A stretch of DNA of 64,000 nt from Zingiber officinale. Its lineage: Eukaryota > Streptophyta > Magnoliopsida > Zingiberales > Zingiberaceae. The notes beneath the pieces were generated by a model. The model had not been told where the DNA came from. It was given only the letters and a program-made list of their open reading frames with translations, and did not search any database. The DNA lies in assembly GCF_018446385.1 (NCBI RefSeq), contig NC_056002.1, forward strand, positions 39,879,671 through 39,943,670, written 5' to 3'. Below, one piece after another: positions 22,071 to 34,666 of this stretch (position 1 is the first letter of the stretch; every line of letters starts with the position of its first letter). Position numbers and translations under genes: made by a program.

Positions 22071-23137
22071 TGATTCTGTCTGAGAACTTACGGGATGAAG
22101 CACTGGGCGATGATGGGTGGTGATGAACAATAACTTCAATATCGACGAACAGAGGAGGATCCGAGAAAACCACATCGGACCTCACAAGAGCCTAAATGCA
22201 GAATAATAGATCCGAGAAAACCAAAGCGGATCTGCAAACAATACCTCGGAAAAATGAACTTCGACGAGGTACCCCCATGGAAAGGTGAACTCCGATGAGG
22301 AACACCGTGGATCAGCGAAGGCTCGGCGATCCAATGGATGATCTCCTCTTCCTGCACACTATGGGACCAACCAACAAAGCGTTAGCGACCTAAGACCGGG
22401 GTGGGAATCCATGGCTAGGCCCTCCGACGCTCAAGTTAGTCTCTCGGAGAAGAAGAAGTACCGAAAAAATGGAATTAGGGTTTGATTATGATGCAATGCG
22501 TATGTTTGCGTACCTTGCCAGTGGAGAGGATCCCCCTTTTTATTCCACCTCATCTAACCTTCACAATCATGAGGTGGACTCCAGTTCATTAGAGTTTGTT
22601 AGGAGACGACATAAGTCGAAACTACAATAATAGTTTAAGGAATCTTTTTCTTACCCCAGATGTACTTTTTTTGTCGTTTAGCATACTTGTGGAGACTTCT
22701 AGAAGCTATTTGCCACCAAATTAATTAAGATGTCATATGATCTCATATTATTATGGTTTACCTGTTACATACACCTAGTTAGTCACATAAGCTCATTCTG
22801 TATATGAGGAATATCTTCTGTTGTACTAGTCTCAATCGGTATTTTATACTCGATCTGTTATTTATACCCAACCAAGACTCGACTATTATAAATATGCCAG
22901 AAAATCGTGTAAGGTTGACGACCTTTATGCTCGATCGACTTTCCATGTTTGGCGAGTCTATTGTGCCCGGTCGATCACACATTATCGACCGAGATTAACT
23001 AATTGGGCATGTACAAACACTATTGCCCGATCGACCTTCCCTCGGTCGGTTGTATGCTAAGGGTCGGGCGAGACTAAATGCCTCTGTGCTCGGCCGATCA
23101 TACCTTATCGACCGAGATTAACCAGTCGGGCGTATTT
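22071..23137 (-). mobile_element. 5' LTR and flank of the truncated gypsy element, minus orientation (right end approximate)
   Basis: The primer-site region on the minus strand reads TTTGGCATCGTTTGTGGGAA (22047-22066 on plus), the usual gypsy form, directly beside TGATTCTGTC at 22071. The LTR starts there and extends right. A minus-strand TATA-like GGAATAAAAA is near 22540. Repeated words CGACCGAGATTAAC (about 22985 and 23111), CCCGATCGACC and CTCGGTCGG at 22980-23120 look like yet another palindrome set. The right border is uncertain. Confidence 0.6.
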
Positions 23138-23888
23138 TGAAAAAGCAAGTTCAAAATTTTAAGTTTGTAACTATGCTTTTTATCTAAAAATATTTTTTTT
23201 AAAACTAAGTTTTTTTTTTACAATGTTTTTTAGCTAAAGTGTTTTTATCAAAAGCTTTTTAAGCTATGTACTTAACTAAGTTTTTATCAAATTTTGTTAT
23301 AAAAACCAAGTACTTAACAAAATAATTATTTTCAAAATTTAGCTAAGTCTTTGTTGTGAAAACTAAGTATTAAAGCTAAGCTTTTATCAACATCTTTTTC
23401 AAACCTAATTGTTTATCAAAATCCTTTTAAAGCTAAGTTTTTATTGAAAAAGATAAGTGTTTTCAAAATTATATTCAGCTAAGTAATTTTCAAAGCTTAA
23501 GTTTATCTAAGCTTTTGTTGAAAAAGCTAAGTATTTTCACAGAATTTCTAACTTAGCTAAGTGTTTTTTAAAGAAATTATTTTCAAAACTAAGTGTTGCC
23601 TTTCAGGGTAGCTAAAGATTTAAAAACTTTGCCTATCTTTACAACCTTCTCTCTACTTAGTATTATTTTTTATTTATGTCAAAGGGGGAGAGAAAAATCA
23701 AAATTAAGAAAAAGTTAAGAATTTAAACATAATTATTATGAAAGGAAGAACATAAGGAAATTTTTAAGTATAAGGAATTTTTAAGCATAAGGAAATTTTT
23801 TAGTTATGCTCATGCTTAAATACCTTAATTATCTTGTTATGTTTTACTTAACTTTGAACCGTGTTGTCATAATAAAAAAGGGGGAGAT
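23138..23888 (+). other. 3' internal remnant and polypurine tract of plus-strand element A
   Basis: AT-rich sequence made of GCTAAGT/TTTTATCAAA words, with the polypurine tract AAAAAAGGGGGAGA at 23874-23887 directly before LTR start TGTTGG at 23889. The rest of this element, upstream, is missing: its place is taken by gypsy sequence. Confidence 0.65.
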
Positions 23889-24581
23889 TGTTGGTGCGGG
23901 AAGCATCCGACAGTTGAACCTGTGTTTTGATTATGTCAAAGGATCCAAAGTTAAATTGTCTTATTATCTAACAAGGATTGTTGAGTTTGCAGGAAAGTCC
24001 CAAGTGTACTTAAATAAAAGTCCTAGCTACGGTTAGGCAGGTGGAAAACCCTAGAGGGTGGTAACCCTAGGTCTTAGGGGGTGGTAACCCTATGTGAGGA
24101 AAAATCCTAGCTGTGATTAGGCAAAGGGAAAACCCTAGGGGGTGGTAACCCTAGTGTAGGGGATCGGTGGCCGGCTAGAAGGGGGGTTGGATAGACGACG
24201 CCCCCAAATACTCGCTTCCTATGTATTTGTTAGCACAGCGGAATACAAACAATACAAATACAAATACAAAAGCTAAAGACTAAGACTAAGAAAGAAAATG
24301 CAAACTGCTAACACGTTGTTTAACGTGGTTCGGAGGTTAGGGCTCCTACTCCACGGCTATCCGTAAGGTGGGCAATCCCTATTTGTCAGTGGATTAGCCC
24401 TGGGCAAACTCCGGCTATCTCAAGTCTCTCCTTGTGAGTAGAGAAACTTCACCACAATACTCACAAGCACTTGAGAACTAGTAGACTACTAATTAGGGTT
24501 TACCACCACTAATCTCGTCAACTATAACCAAGCTCCCAAGGCTTGGTTATATAGGTCGCGGGTTGGAAAACCCCGCCTACT

Positions 24582-24800
24582 AGTGGACTGTTAAAACTAT
24601 CAGTTGACTGTCCTCTGTGGAGATTCGACCGTTACATCACAACGGCTTGATACCAGTCGACTGGTAAAAGTACCAATCGACTGCTCCACACTGATTGAGC
24701 GAACAAAAGCATTCTGTTCGCTCCCAGTCGACTGCCCTGTCAACTACACCAGTCGATTGGTGTTTTCACCAGTCGATTGGTGTTTTCACCAGTCGACTGG
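24582..24800. repeat. Palindrome array in left LTR of B (CAGTCGACTG type)
   Basis: Units CCAGTCGACTGG, CCAATCGACTG and ACCAGTCGATTGGTGTTTTC, the last of these duplicated in tandem at about 24750-24790. A minus-strand TATA (CTATATAA, 24547-24554) lies roughly 25-45 bp away. Confidence 0.85.
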
Positions 24801-25337
24801 TACAGTAAACTGCTACAGTAAATGTAACAGTGCTTGCTACAGTAGCTGCTGCAATAAAACCCTAAACGTATGATTTTACCCTGAGTACAATCTCTCATGC
24901 ACTCGTACCATCACAACTCACTTGACCCTTCATTGTAGCCTTGACCTCTAGCCTTCAAGCCTACTTCATTTGGCTCTCGTCCCTCGGATGCGTCCAAGCC
25001 CGTGGCTCGTCCCTAATGTCATCCTTCACGTATGCCTCGAAGTCGCTTCCCTCGGCCCTCATCCTTACTGCCTTGTCCACGATCTCTCGGATGCTCTATC
25101 CTTCACCGGACCCGAAGCCATCAAGCTTAGTCATATGTGTATCCTGCAAACTTGCACACTCATATACACATATCAAATACAAGGGTGAATCTAACTTAAA
25201 CCCTTTACCCAAACACCAAAATACATGGTCGCACGGACCATTGAGATTGCTCCAACAATCTCTCCTTTTTTTATGTTTAGTAATACGTTTAAGTTAGGGA
25301 AAACATAATAGCAAAACAATATGCTAAAAATAATGGA

Positions 25338-25472
25338 CTTACGATGCTAAGGCTACACACTTGGACTTACTCCGTCAAATGGACTTATGTTGCCAAGGCT
25401 GCATACTTGGACTTACACCGCCCAATGAACTTACGTTGCCAAGGCTACACACTTGGACTTACACTGCCAAAT
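25338..25472. repeat. Three tandem 46-bp units in element B
   Basis: Three imperfect copies of CTTACGATGCTAAGGCTACACACTTGGACT-like sequence (not shown in full) just inside the polypurine tract. Each contains the spaced inverted repeat CCAAG...CTTGG. Confidence 0.7.
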
Positions 25473-25793
25473 TAAAAATAATGCAACATGCATTTGAACA
25501 TATCCCAAGGCTCCCCCTACACCTATGCTCCCCATTGAGCTAGGAATTTCCTATAGGGCTATTTAAGAACCTATCACAAGGCTCCCCTACACAAAGACAC
25601 TTAAGGTTTTCCCAACTAAACCTTACTTCTCCCCCTTTGCCTAACAATAAAAAGCACCAAAAATATCCCAATTGTTGAAAACTTGATCATCAAATTGACC
25701 CTAAACTCATGTATTTATTCACCATGGATCTCATACACATATACGAGTTGACCCGATTAAAATCCAATGCTGAAAATAATTTCAGACTGGTAT

Positions 25794-25909
25794 CAGTCGA
25801 CTGCCAGAAGTACTAGTCGACTACTCTTATCGAAATGAGCTTACAGGGACATTCTGTGCTCAAAAATACTGTTACCAGTCGACTGATAACTGCACTAGTC
25901 GACTGGTAC
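25794..25909. repeat. Internal copy of the B-type palindrome
   Basis: CAGTCGACTG, TAGTCGACTA, CCAGTCGACTG and CTAGTCGACTGG occur within about 115 bp inside the element, over 500 bp from the LTR. As in element A, the internal palindrome matches that of the family's own LTR. Confidence 0.75.
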
Positions 25910-28704
25910 CCTATTTCTATAAAAATTAGTCTTTTCTGACCAACTTCAGTAATACACCAGAAATTCCACAAACCTCTAAAAATTCTCAAATTTTATGGAG
26001 AGGTCTATTTTATCAATGTCTACTTGAAAAAATATATATATATAAATATATTTATCACAAATCCCAAGATTGACGCAAAACTCAAAACTAGTTAAATGGT
26101 TCAATTGAACCTTGACCTAAAGTCCTAGTTTTGGCTTTTTCTTGATGTATTTGCTCATACTAACCCAAAATGCATCTCTAGCATTGGTTTATATGACATC
26201 TATACATCCAAAATCAATTATCATGTAATATGACTCCAATGTCATATTTCCTTGCATGAAACATATCTTATTGTTTCACCTTTTCCCTAGCCTCAACTAG
26301 GGCTTTCACTTTGTCTAAGATTACTTAGGACTTTCCTGCACACTTAGTTCAACTTATTATAACAACTATAATACTTAACTTATAACTCTTTACCATTATC
26401 ATAACTCAGGTTCGATCATTTGGTGCTCCCTATACCAATAGATTTATGCTCCATTTTTACTCTAAAAACACATTCTATCAATGAAGCAAGCAAAGTATTT
26501 CTCCAAACTAGGAAAGTATCAAAATGATGAAAAAAGAGATGAAAACATGAAATATATGCATATAAAATGAGACATGATATGCGTCAAACTATGATAAAAC
26601 CATATATGAAATGCACACATCAAAATCCCCCAGATTTAAACCTTTACTTGCCCTCAAGTAAAATTTGCAATCTACATTTATGTGTGCAAATAATGTGTCA
26701 TAATACCTAGTGAATTAGTCTAATCCTATCATATAGTTTCATTGATGAGCATGATATAAAATTATTTGAGTGTGGCCTAAGTAGAAGTTCTTTGTGTTCA
26801 GTACAATAAGTGACCTAACTTTTTCAAGTGTCAATCTCCAAGTCTAGTCAATTCATCATTTAACTGTGTTCCTCATGCCTCTGGTAATATGCATTTACTT
26901 GCCACATGCATAGTTCATCCCTCTAAAAGTCTATACAAGGTTTTAAAAGAATACTCGGTATCAAGAGAAATATAATAGTTATTTTCCTAGTATCCGAATT
27001 TTGTCTTAAAGGAGTAACTTGTTAGTTTCCACTCAAGACAACTATTTTTTATCCCTTATTCTCTTTTTTTTTACTAAGTGATTGCAAAGTGTAATACTTG
27101 AACAAACTCTTTTTATTCTCTCTTTTTTTTCTCTTTTGGTATTTTTATTTTTCCTAATGAGTTGATATGATCCAAGTTTATCTATTAACCAAAATGTAAT
27201 TGAGAGATCTCCTAGGAAGCAAGAGTACTAGTGTCACGTCCCCAAAGCAGTCTCAAGCATCTCCCCTGTACCTGTGACAATCTGAAGCATACATACATAC
27301 AAAATACATCAGCCACATACTTCTGGAATATATACACAACCATGCAATTTATATTCAGCCCACTCGGCTGGAACATAATAAAACACAACCATGCAGTTAT
27401 ATACATACAATAAACAACCCACTCGGCTATATTAAAAACCAACACAACGGAAAAACGATAAAGAAAAGCTCATACAAACCAAATCAACACACTGCTAGCC
27501 GATTAGGTTTTATACAACAACCACAACAACACAAATACAATAATACCAAATACAAGTAAAGCATAAACGAAACCCAAAATGATCTTCAGATGTGACGTAG
27601 GACCAGCAGGCAGGATACTCCAAGCGACACACCAGTCATCTAACTGCTACCTGAAAACATTGTTGGTTGCTACTCGGAATATCGTACTGGTTCCACTGTA
27701 AAAAAATTTTGTACAAGTGTCGAACCTTTCCTAACATAACCTATTGTGTTCTTTAGAAATTAAACTTGGAACCGCAAATAGAACTTAACATTATTGATTC
27801 CAAGTTCAACTTATCTATTCTTAGAGGTTTAGACTTAGATCGCAAACGATGCTTAACATTATTAATCCAAATCCACCCATGTTACAAAGTTGATTAAATA
27901 TTTATTTCAAAGATCGGCTTCCAGGTTAAACATGGCGAGACACTAGGCCTTCTTGGGTATGGGATCATCCACCACTTCCTAGACAAAGTCTTTCAACGAA
28001 ATTCAATATTTAATCTCCTTATAGTAACCCTAGGTTTAACCACTAAGAACAATCAAATCACAAGATTGAAAAACAAAAGAAACACAAAATCGAAACATAA
28101 AATCAAAACATAAAATTGATTGCCTAAAACCAATAGCTTCTTGTGTTTGGTATTTCAAGATCCATACAAAGAAAACTAGCATGATGCGGAATAAGACAAC
28201 TAGTTATACCTTTCTTTGTAGCTAAAGACCTCTTGATCTTCTGTTGTATTCCTCACCTCCTCTTGGATGTCGTGTGGGCGACGACCTACCAAGATGAATT
28301 CCACTAGGACCACTTCTTCTTCTCCAAGACTCTTGAGCCATCAAGGATGCCAAAATAGGAAATTTCCTTCTTCTTCTTCTCCTTCAAGCAACCGGCCACC
28401 AAGTGCTTCTCCTCCTCTTCTTCTTCCTCTCCAAGCAACCGGCCATAAGGATATAGCAACCCTTGATGCCGCCGGTCCTAAGGAAACAAAAGAGGTGACA
28501 AGATGAAGGTGGTGTCGCCAGCCACAAGAAAGAAGAAAGGAAAGGAGCATGGCCGACCACCAAGGAAATAGAGAGGGAATAAGAATAGGTTGTCTGTCCA
28601 TGAGGCACCCTCTCCCATTCTTTTATAATCCTTGGTCTTGGCTAATTCCCTAGGTTTGAGATTCAAGTTCATCTCTAAACCATTTGACACACTCCATGGC
28701 TCCT
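25910..28704 (-). other. Non-coding interior of element B with embedded repeat pieces
   Basis: No pol domains are readable on either strand. 26450-27210 is AT-rich. A boundary-like TGTCACGTCCCC occurs at 27232, and TGTTGGTTGCTACTCGG at about 27661 looks like the start of another LTR. 27895-28040 repeats the module at 10366-10510. 28260-28600 has CTTCTTCTTCTCC tracts with GCAACCGGCCA repeated. I infer nested fragments but cannot fix their ends. Confidence 0.45.
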
Positions 28705-30384
28705 CTAGACTCTCAAGTATAATCCACTTGAGATCCATTGACCATGGGTCTCAAATTGACTCTTAGAGCTCCCCCTAGAGCTCTTAGCCTTAGTCACCTC
28801 CCTAGCTAACTCATCCACAATTGCTAGGCCACATCGGTGCACCTCCGGTGACACTTGGCCTACAAATTTAACCTTCTTAACCTTGGACACCTTGTCCTTG
28901 GTTAACTTAACCTTACCTTTAAATGACTTTCTCTTGTCATTTATTGGCTTCTCCTTGCTATAATCATATGCAATCCTAGCATAAGACTTTCCCTTAGCAT
29001 TGGAGACACTAGATCGGTATCCTAGACCCGATCTATCATTGTTGAGTCTTTGACTACCCAACATCATACATAAACCCTTAGATCCAACATTGAATCTTTC
29101 TAGGATTTTCTCCAACTTATCAAGCTTTGCCTTCAAAGCTTGATTTTCCTTTCCTAAGTCCCTAACCCTAGAGTTGATATGTCCACCTTGGGCATTCCTA
29201 AACCTATCCATTCTAGGCATGTGTCTCCCCTTCTTGGGATTAATACATTGATTTTCCTTAGGTCTACCGTTTCTAGAGTTATCATGAATGGATACCTTAG
29301 GGGTTTGATCTACATTAACCCTACTTCTATCATGATATCTAAATCCAAAATTTTTTATTGCTACATAATGATTATCATTATTTTTCCTAACATGCATGGG
29401 AACATAAAAATTTGAATTACGATTCAAGTTAGGGTATACCTCCCTTACCCTTGAAGTTCCCCCTTGACTTGAGCTCCTCTTCTTCTCTTTCTCTCATTTC
29501 TTTAATTGTGCCAACTTCTTGAGCTCTCCCTTCCTTGGGCATTTTGTGTGGTAGTGTCCCATTTCTCCACACGTGAAGCACCTAATGTGCTTCTTCTCCT
29601 TCTTCTTCCTACAACTCAAATTATATTCTAAAGAAATTGAATTGAGTTTAGGAGATACCTCTTTCTTATCCATAGGACATCTACTCTTGTAGTGTCCCTT
29701 CTCATTGCACCAGAAGCAAATGATGTTGTCTTTTGACTTTGCTTCGGTGGAGGTGCTCACTAGGTTGACCTCTAAGACCTCTTCTTCATTTGTCTTGGAT
29801 TCTTCTTCAACCCTTGAGGATGTGGATGATGCCTCATCTTCCTCATCCACACTTGTGGATGACCTCTCTTCATCCTCCTTCCCCTCGGATGTGACCGAAT
29901 TCACTTCTTCTTCTTCTTTTGATGTTGAATTGGTCTCCACATCCGATTGGTCCTTCTTCTCATCTTGGACCACTTCATCACTTTCTTCGAATTTTTTCTC
30001 CTCTTGTGTAGGTATGAGTTCCTTCCCTAGAACTTTCTTCACTTTGCTCCACAATTTATGGGCATTCTCGTATTCACCTACATCACTTAACACGTTAGAA
30101 GGCAAAATATCTACCAAAATTGATATTACCTTATCATTTGCCTTTGACCGTGTGGTTTGCTCTTTCGTCCAATGTCATAGTCAGATTTTCTTCCCTTTCT
30201 TATCCTTCGGGACTTCGAATGGTTCCTCGATGACCATCATCGTGTCCCAATTCGTCTCAAAGAAGTTCTTCATTTTTACCAACCAAAATGTGATGTCCCA
30301 TAAACTTCCTCCTTCGAACTTTGGCAGTTCTATCAAGCCGGTCATCTTTGCTTCCTTGGCGGTTAGTCCAATGGAGAGCGGCAT
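28705..30384 (-). pseudogene. Gag of element B (three open segments)
   Basis: The N-terminus at 30181-30384 has LPKFEGGSLWDITFWLVKMK. 29494-30117 has KLWSKVKKVLGKEL, a long Glu/Ser-rich acidic stretch, and two CCHC zinc knuckles (CFWCNEKGHYKSRC, CFTCGEMGHYHTKC). 28705-29427 has a coiled coil (LGKENQALKAKLDKLEKILE) followed by GLCMMLGSQR and a Lys-rich tail. This order is Sirevirus-like gag. The segments are in different frames or separated by stops, so the protein is not continuous, although each part is long enough that decay looks recent. Confidence 0.8.
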
Positions 30385-30385
30385 T

Positions 30386-30399
30386 GCTCTAATACCACT
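30386..30399 (-). other. Primer binding site of element B
   Basis: The plus strand reads CTCTAATACCACT before LTR start TGTAGG. On the minus strand this is AGTGGTATTAGAG, one base off the usual TGGTATCAGAGC. Confidence 0.8.
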
Positions 30400-30824
30400 T
30401 GTAGGGGATCAGTGACTGGCTAGAAGGGGGGTTAGATAGACGGCGCTCCCAAATACTCGCTTCCTATGTATTTGTTAGCACATCAGAATACAAACAATAC
30501 AAATCCAAATACAAAAGCTAAAGACTAAGACTAAGAAAGGAAATGCAAACTGCTAACACGTTGTTTAAAGTGGTTCAGAGGTTAGGGCTCCTACTCCATG
30601 GCTATCCGTAAGGTGAGCGATCCCTATCCGTCGGTAGATTAGCCCTCGGCAAACTCTGGCTATCTCAAGTCTCTTCTTGTGGGTGGAGAAACCTCATCAT
30701 AATACTCATAAGCACTTGAGAACTAGTAGACTAATAATTAGGCTTTACCACCACTAATTTCGTCAACTATAACCAAGCTCTCAAGGCTTGGTTATATAGG
30801 CCGCGGATTGAAAAACCCCGCCTA

Positions 30825-31005
30825 CCAGTCAACTGCTAAAACCATCAGTCGACTGCCCTCTGTGGAGATTCGACCGTTAAATCCCAACGGCTCGATACCA
30901 ATCGACTAGTAAAAGTACCAGTCGACTGCTCCATACTGATCGAGGGAACAGAAGCATTCTGTTCGCTCTCAATCGACTGCCCAGTCGACTACACCAGTCG
31001 ACTGC
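30825..31005. repeat. Palindrome array in right LTR of B (shorter)
   Basis: Fewer units than in the left LTR; the tandem CCAGTCGATTGGTGTTTTC copies are absent. The two LTRs differ by 66 bp in total and most of the difference visible by eye falls here. Confidence 0.75.
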
Positions 31006-31904
31006 TACAGTAACTACTACAGTACTGCTGTAATAAAATTCTAAACTCAGGATTTTATCCTGAGTACAATCTCTTATTCACTCGTACCCTCACGACTCAC
31101 TTGACCCTTTATTGCAGCCTTAACCTCTGGCCTTCAAGCCTACTTCCTTTGGCTCTCGTCCCTCGGATGCATCCAAGCCCATGGCTCATCCCCAATGTCA
31201 TCCTTCGTGTATGCCTCGAAGTCACTTCCCTCGGCCCTCATCCTTACTGCCTTGCCCACGGTCCCTCGGATGCTCCATCCTTCACCGAACCTGAAGTCAT
31301 CAAGCTTAGTCATATGTGTATCCTGCAAACCTGCACACTCATATATACATATCAAATACAAGGATGAACCTAACTTATACCCTTTGCCCAAACACCAAAA
31401 CATATAGTCACACAGACCATTGGGATTACTCAAATACCTAGGTCTTAGGGGTGGTAACCCTAGGCGGAAAGTCTTGGCAGGTCAAGTGCTTCGGGTAAAA
31501 ATTCTAGAGTCGGAGAGACTCTAGGTTGAAATCCTGGTGGTCGCGGACCGGGTAGAAGTCTGGATGGGTTGTGGAACAGACGTCCAGCATGAAGACCGGA
31601 AGCCTCGGGTGTTGAGCAAAAGTCCAGTCGGTCTGGAGGAATGGAATGGAAATAGGTAAACTCTCTTGAGTGGAGTAGGTGAGAACGCGCTCCCGGGTAA
31701 GGGAGCAGTAGGCGTCAGTTCGACCTAGGATTTCCGGATGGAAATCCGAAGTCAGAACTGGATAGTCCGGAGACTGTCAAAACGACTTATTATTTCTTAT
31801 ATTATTGTGCTAAGCTCTATTTTACATTATATGTTTTATATTTTGGACTAACACATCTTACAAGGAGTGAAAGAGCCTTAAAGCCTCGGATGAACAGTAC
31901 CCGA

Positions 31905-32140
31905 GGTGCCCTCCATGAAGCTTGGAGGCGCCTCGAGTGCGGTGATGGAAGAGTCCGTGCAGTAGAGCAGGAGGCACCCTCCAGGGGTGTTGGAGGCGCC
32001 CTCGACGCTAGTGTGGAGGGTGCCCTCCATGGTGCTTGGAGGCGCCCTTAGGCGGATAAGCAGCGGGCAGTGCGGAGCTTATCCACGCGTGGTTAACTCA
32101 GGGCTTGAGGGTGCCCTCCATGTGGTTGGAGGCGCCCTCA
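31905..32140. repeat. Palindrome array of plus-strand LTR A
   Basis: Units GAGGTGCCCTCCATG, TTGGAGGCGCCTCGAG, GGAGGGTGCCCTCCATGG and TTGGAGGCGCCCTCAA, immediately upstream of the degraded TATA region. Confidence 0.8.
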
Positions 32141-32554
32141 ATAACCTACTTAAGGCAGATTTGAGCAGCAGCTTCTACACAACACTCCAAATTGCGATCC
32201 TTCTTCTATGTGTTGCTCAAAGAACGACCCGATAAAGCTGTAACTCGACTTTGACGACCAAAAGCTTCAAGTTTACTGATTCATGTTGTCGGTATACTTT
32301 CCTTTTATTACTTTAATCTTGTACTTCAAATTGTAATTTTCCGAATTAATAGTGATTGCCCAAAGTAAACACTCAACGTGTGTGGGCCTTGGAGTAGGAG
32401 TCGTCATAGGCTCTGAACCAAGTAAAAATCTTTGGTGTTTGTGGTATCTACTTTTCTACTGCGTGTTTTACTCTAACGAACGAATTAGCCACGAGCGCTA
32501 TTTACCCCCCCCCCTCTCCCTCTCCCTCTCTAGTGCTTTCGATCCTACACGAAG

Positions 32555-33790
32555 TCCATGTTAAAATCAATGAGCAAGCTTATGATCCGGGTGAAGAACT
32601 GATGTTATTGGTTCTTCAACAACACCAACAACTTATGCAAGCATATCAGAGGAGAGAAACACGCAGAAGAAGAAGGTTCGTCTAAAGAAATCGTGAAGCC
32701 GAACATGAGAGACTCGTCAATGATTATTTCTCTATAAACTCGGTGTATCACGATGAAATAATTTGAAGACAATTTCGAATACTAAGAGAGTTATTCCTCT
32801 ACATAGTGAATGCATTATATTAGAGAATCATTTAGCGATTTTTCGACATAGAGACGATGTTGTGCGAAGAAAAGGGTTGTCATCACTACAAAAATGCACT
32901 GTTGCGATTCGTCAACTAGCTTACGGAGTCCTCGCCGACCATCTTGACAAGTACCTACGTATGGATGAATCAACTGTCATCAGGTGTCTTTTCAAGTTCT
33001 ACGGATACGTGGTTGAAATATTTGGTGATAAGTACTTGAGAATGCCAAATGTTGCTGATGTTCAACGTCTTCTTCAAATGCATGATGAGAGACACGGCTT
33101 CCCTGGAAGGTTGGATAGCCTTGATTGTATGCACTGAAAATGGAAAAATTATCCAGTTCCTTGGAAAAGTCAATTTACAAGGGGACATGGGTCACCAACA
33201 ATCGTGTTTGAAGCGATCATATTTCATGACTTGTGGATATAACATGCATTATTTAGTGTCGTCCGTTCACATAACGATATTAACGTATTATATAAATCTC
33301 TCATATTCAATAATGTATTGAAAGGAAATGCGTCGGATATTAATTTCACGGTGAACGATACTGTATATATGAAGGGTTATTATCTAACAGATGGAATATA
33401 TCTTGAGTGGGTACTTTCATTAAGGTGTTTCCTTGTTTGGAGGATCCCAAGAGGAAGTTGTTTAAGGAAAGACGGGAGTCTGCAAGAAAAGATGTCGAAC
33501 GATATTTGAGGTGCTCCAATCTTGATGGGCGATTGCCAGAGGTCCAGCTCGTTATAGGTATAGAAAAAAGTATAAACAAATCATGTTAGCATGCATTATT
33601 TTGCAAAACATGATTGTTGAGGATGAGAGAGGTCACATGACAAATTGGTACAACGATAAAGGTGACGAATCCACACAACCTATCCATGGCTCAAATCAAG
33701 GATTTCAAGATTATCTTCGAACAAATTCTGAACTACGTGACATTCAAATTCATGACTAACTTCATGCTGACTTAGTTGAACATATTTTGG
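32555..33790 (+). pseudogene. PIF/Harbinger-type transposase remnant
   Basis: Across several frames the pieces read in family order: VNDYFSINSVYHDE (upstream), KCTVAIRQLAYGVLADHLD, ESTVIRCLFKFYGYVVE, RHGFPGRLDSLDCMH (ends 33134, then a stop), SHNDINVLYKS, GYYLTDGIYLEW and SARKDVER. The DDE-type residues D (LDCMH), D (NDINVL) and E (DVER) are visible, but stops and frameshifts separate them. No terminal inverted repeats could be tied to it; the A LTR abuts its left side. Confidence 0.85.
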
Positions 33791-34666
33791 GGCAATACAA
33801 TAATAGTTTGTGAATTAGTATTTTATATGTTATTTTTAATTTAATCATAGTGTAATTTATTCTAAGTTATTGCTGCATTTTAATTTCATAATTACATGGT
33901 AATTTTAAATAAATTTTATTTTCCCAACTTTATAATTTTAGATGCTCAATTGTCATAAGGTGCACCCACGTCTTATACCAAATCTTCTTCTAGTTTTATT
34001 GCTTCAGGTTTTCTTTAAGAGAAAATATTGTTGTGGTACATCTCACAAACATCTATTTTATTTAATAAATATATTAAAAAAATTTAATATTATTTGTTTA
34101 AAATAGTAAAATTATTTGTTCAAAAGTAAGATTATTATTAAAAATAATAATAATAATTTTAATATTTTAAAATATATTTAAATTATATTTATTTAATATG
34201 TATTAATTTTAAAATAATTGAGTGGATTGTGAAAATCATAAATAATGAAGGTTAATATTAAAAAGAATATAAATAAAAAAAAAGATATATTATTATAATA
34301 AATATGTGATAATGATTTTCATATTTTTTTTAATGAGATAATTAATATTATAATAGATTAATATTATGAATGCTATGAAAGGACCGTAAAACTAATTAAG
34401 GAGGCGCGAAGACATCAATCTAAAGTATTATCCTTCGACGTCGGTAGCTAAAAAATACTCAATGCCGTTAATGAGAGCCACCTAGACTCTATCTCGCTGG
34501 GATTCATACTTAACTCCAATAGTGATGCGGGCCGCTGCATGGGTCTAATTAATCAGTGCGCTACTTTGTGCTAGTATTAACGTCGTCTAATGGGGGCCGC
34601 CATGTAGTTGTTGGGAAAGGCGATGAATAGGCGACTTCGACTCAAGCATTTGCTCTCCATATACTA
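33791..34666. other. AT-rich intergenic DNA
   Basis: 33830-34380 is very AT-rich with TTAAAATAATAATAAT tracts. 34385-34660 is more balanced and has no open frame of note. No gene is seen. Confidence 0.6.

Larger units (their letters stand above)
24155..31436 (-). mobile_element. Complete Sirevirus-like element B (7282 bp), nested in LTR A
   Basis: LTRs lie at 24155-25257 and 30400-31436, both beginning TGTAGGGGATC. A 5-bp target duplication CCTAG flanks it (24150-24154, 31437-31441). The minus-strand polypurine tract is at 25258-25273. The primer site near 30386-30399 is TGGTATTAGAGC, one change from the tRNA-iMet match. Gag is present, but I see no protease, integrase or RT in the 5.1-kb interior, so B appears non-autonomous. 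The outer end of the right LTR reads CAAATA instead of CCAACA, a mutated terminus. Confidence 0.88.
23889..32549 (+). mobile_element. 3' LTR of plus-strand element A, split by element B
   Basis: LTR pieces 23889-24154 and 31437-32549 join at the CCTAG target site to an LTR of about 1.37 kb, close to the 1304-bp minus copy at 5743. The left piece starts TGTTGGTGCGGGAAGCATCC; the right piece ends CTTTCGATCCTACA. The A-type palindrome array lies at 31905-32140, and the TATA region just after it (CCTACTTAAGG) is degraded compared with the minus-strand copy. Both A copies end internally against other repeats, so neither is complete. Confidence 0.82.

Noticed and set aside
10798-23137. Tat-like 3' LTR and the gypsy gag-pro remnant as two ends of one element
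   Set aside because: Their LTRs share only a few terminal bases and differ in primer/polypurine neighbourhoods, so they are kept as separate families.
29705-30415. Long Ser-rich open frame on the plus strand
   Set aside because: Antisense shadow of the acidic, repetitive gag of element B (zinc knuckles are on the minus strand).
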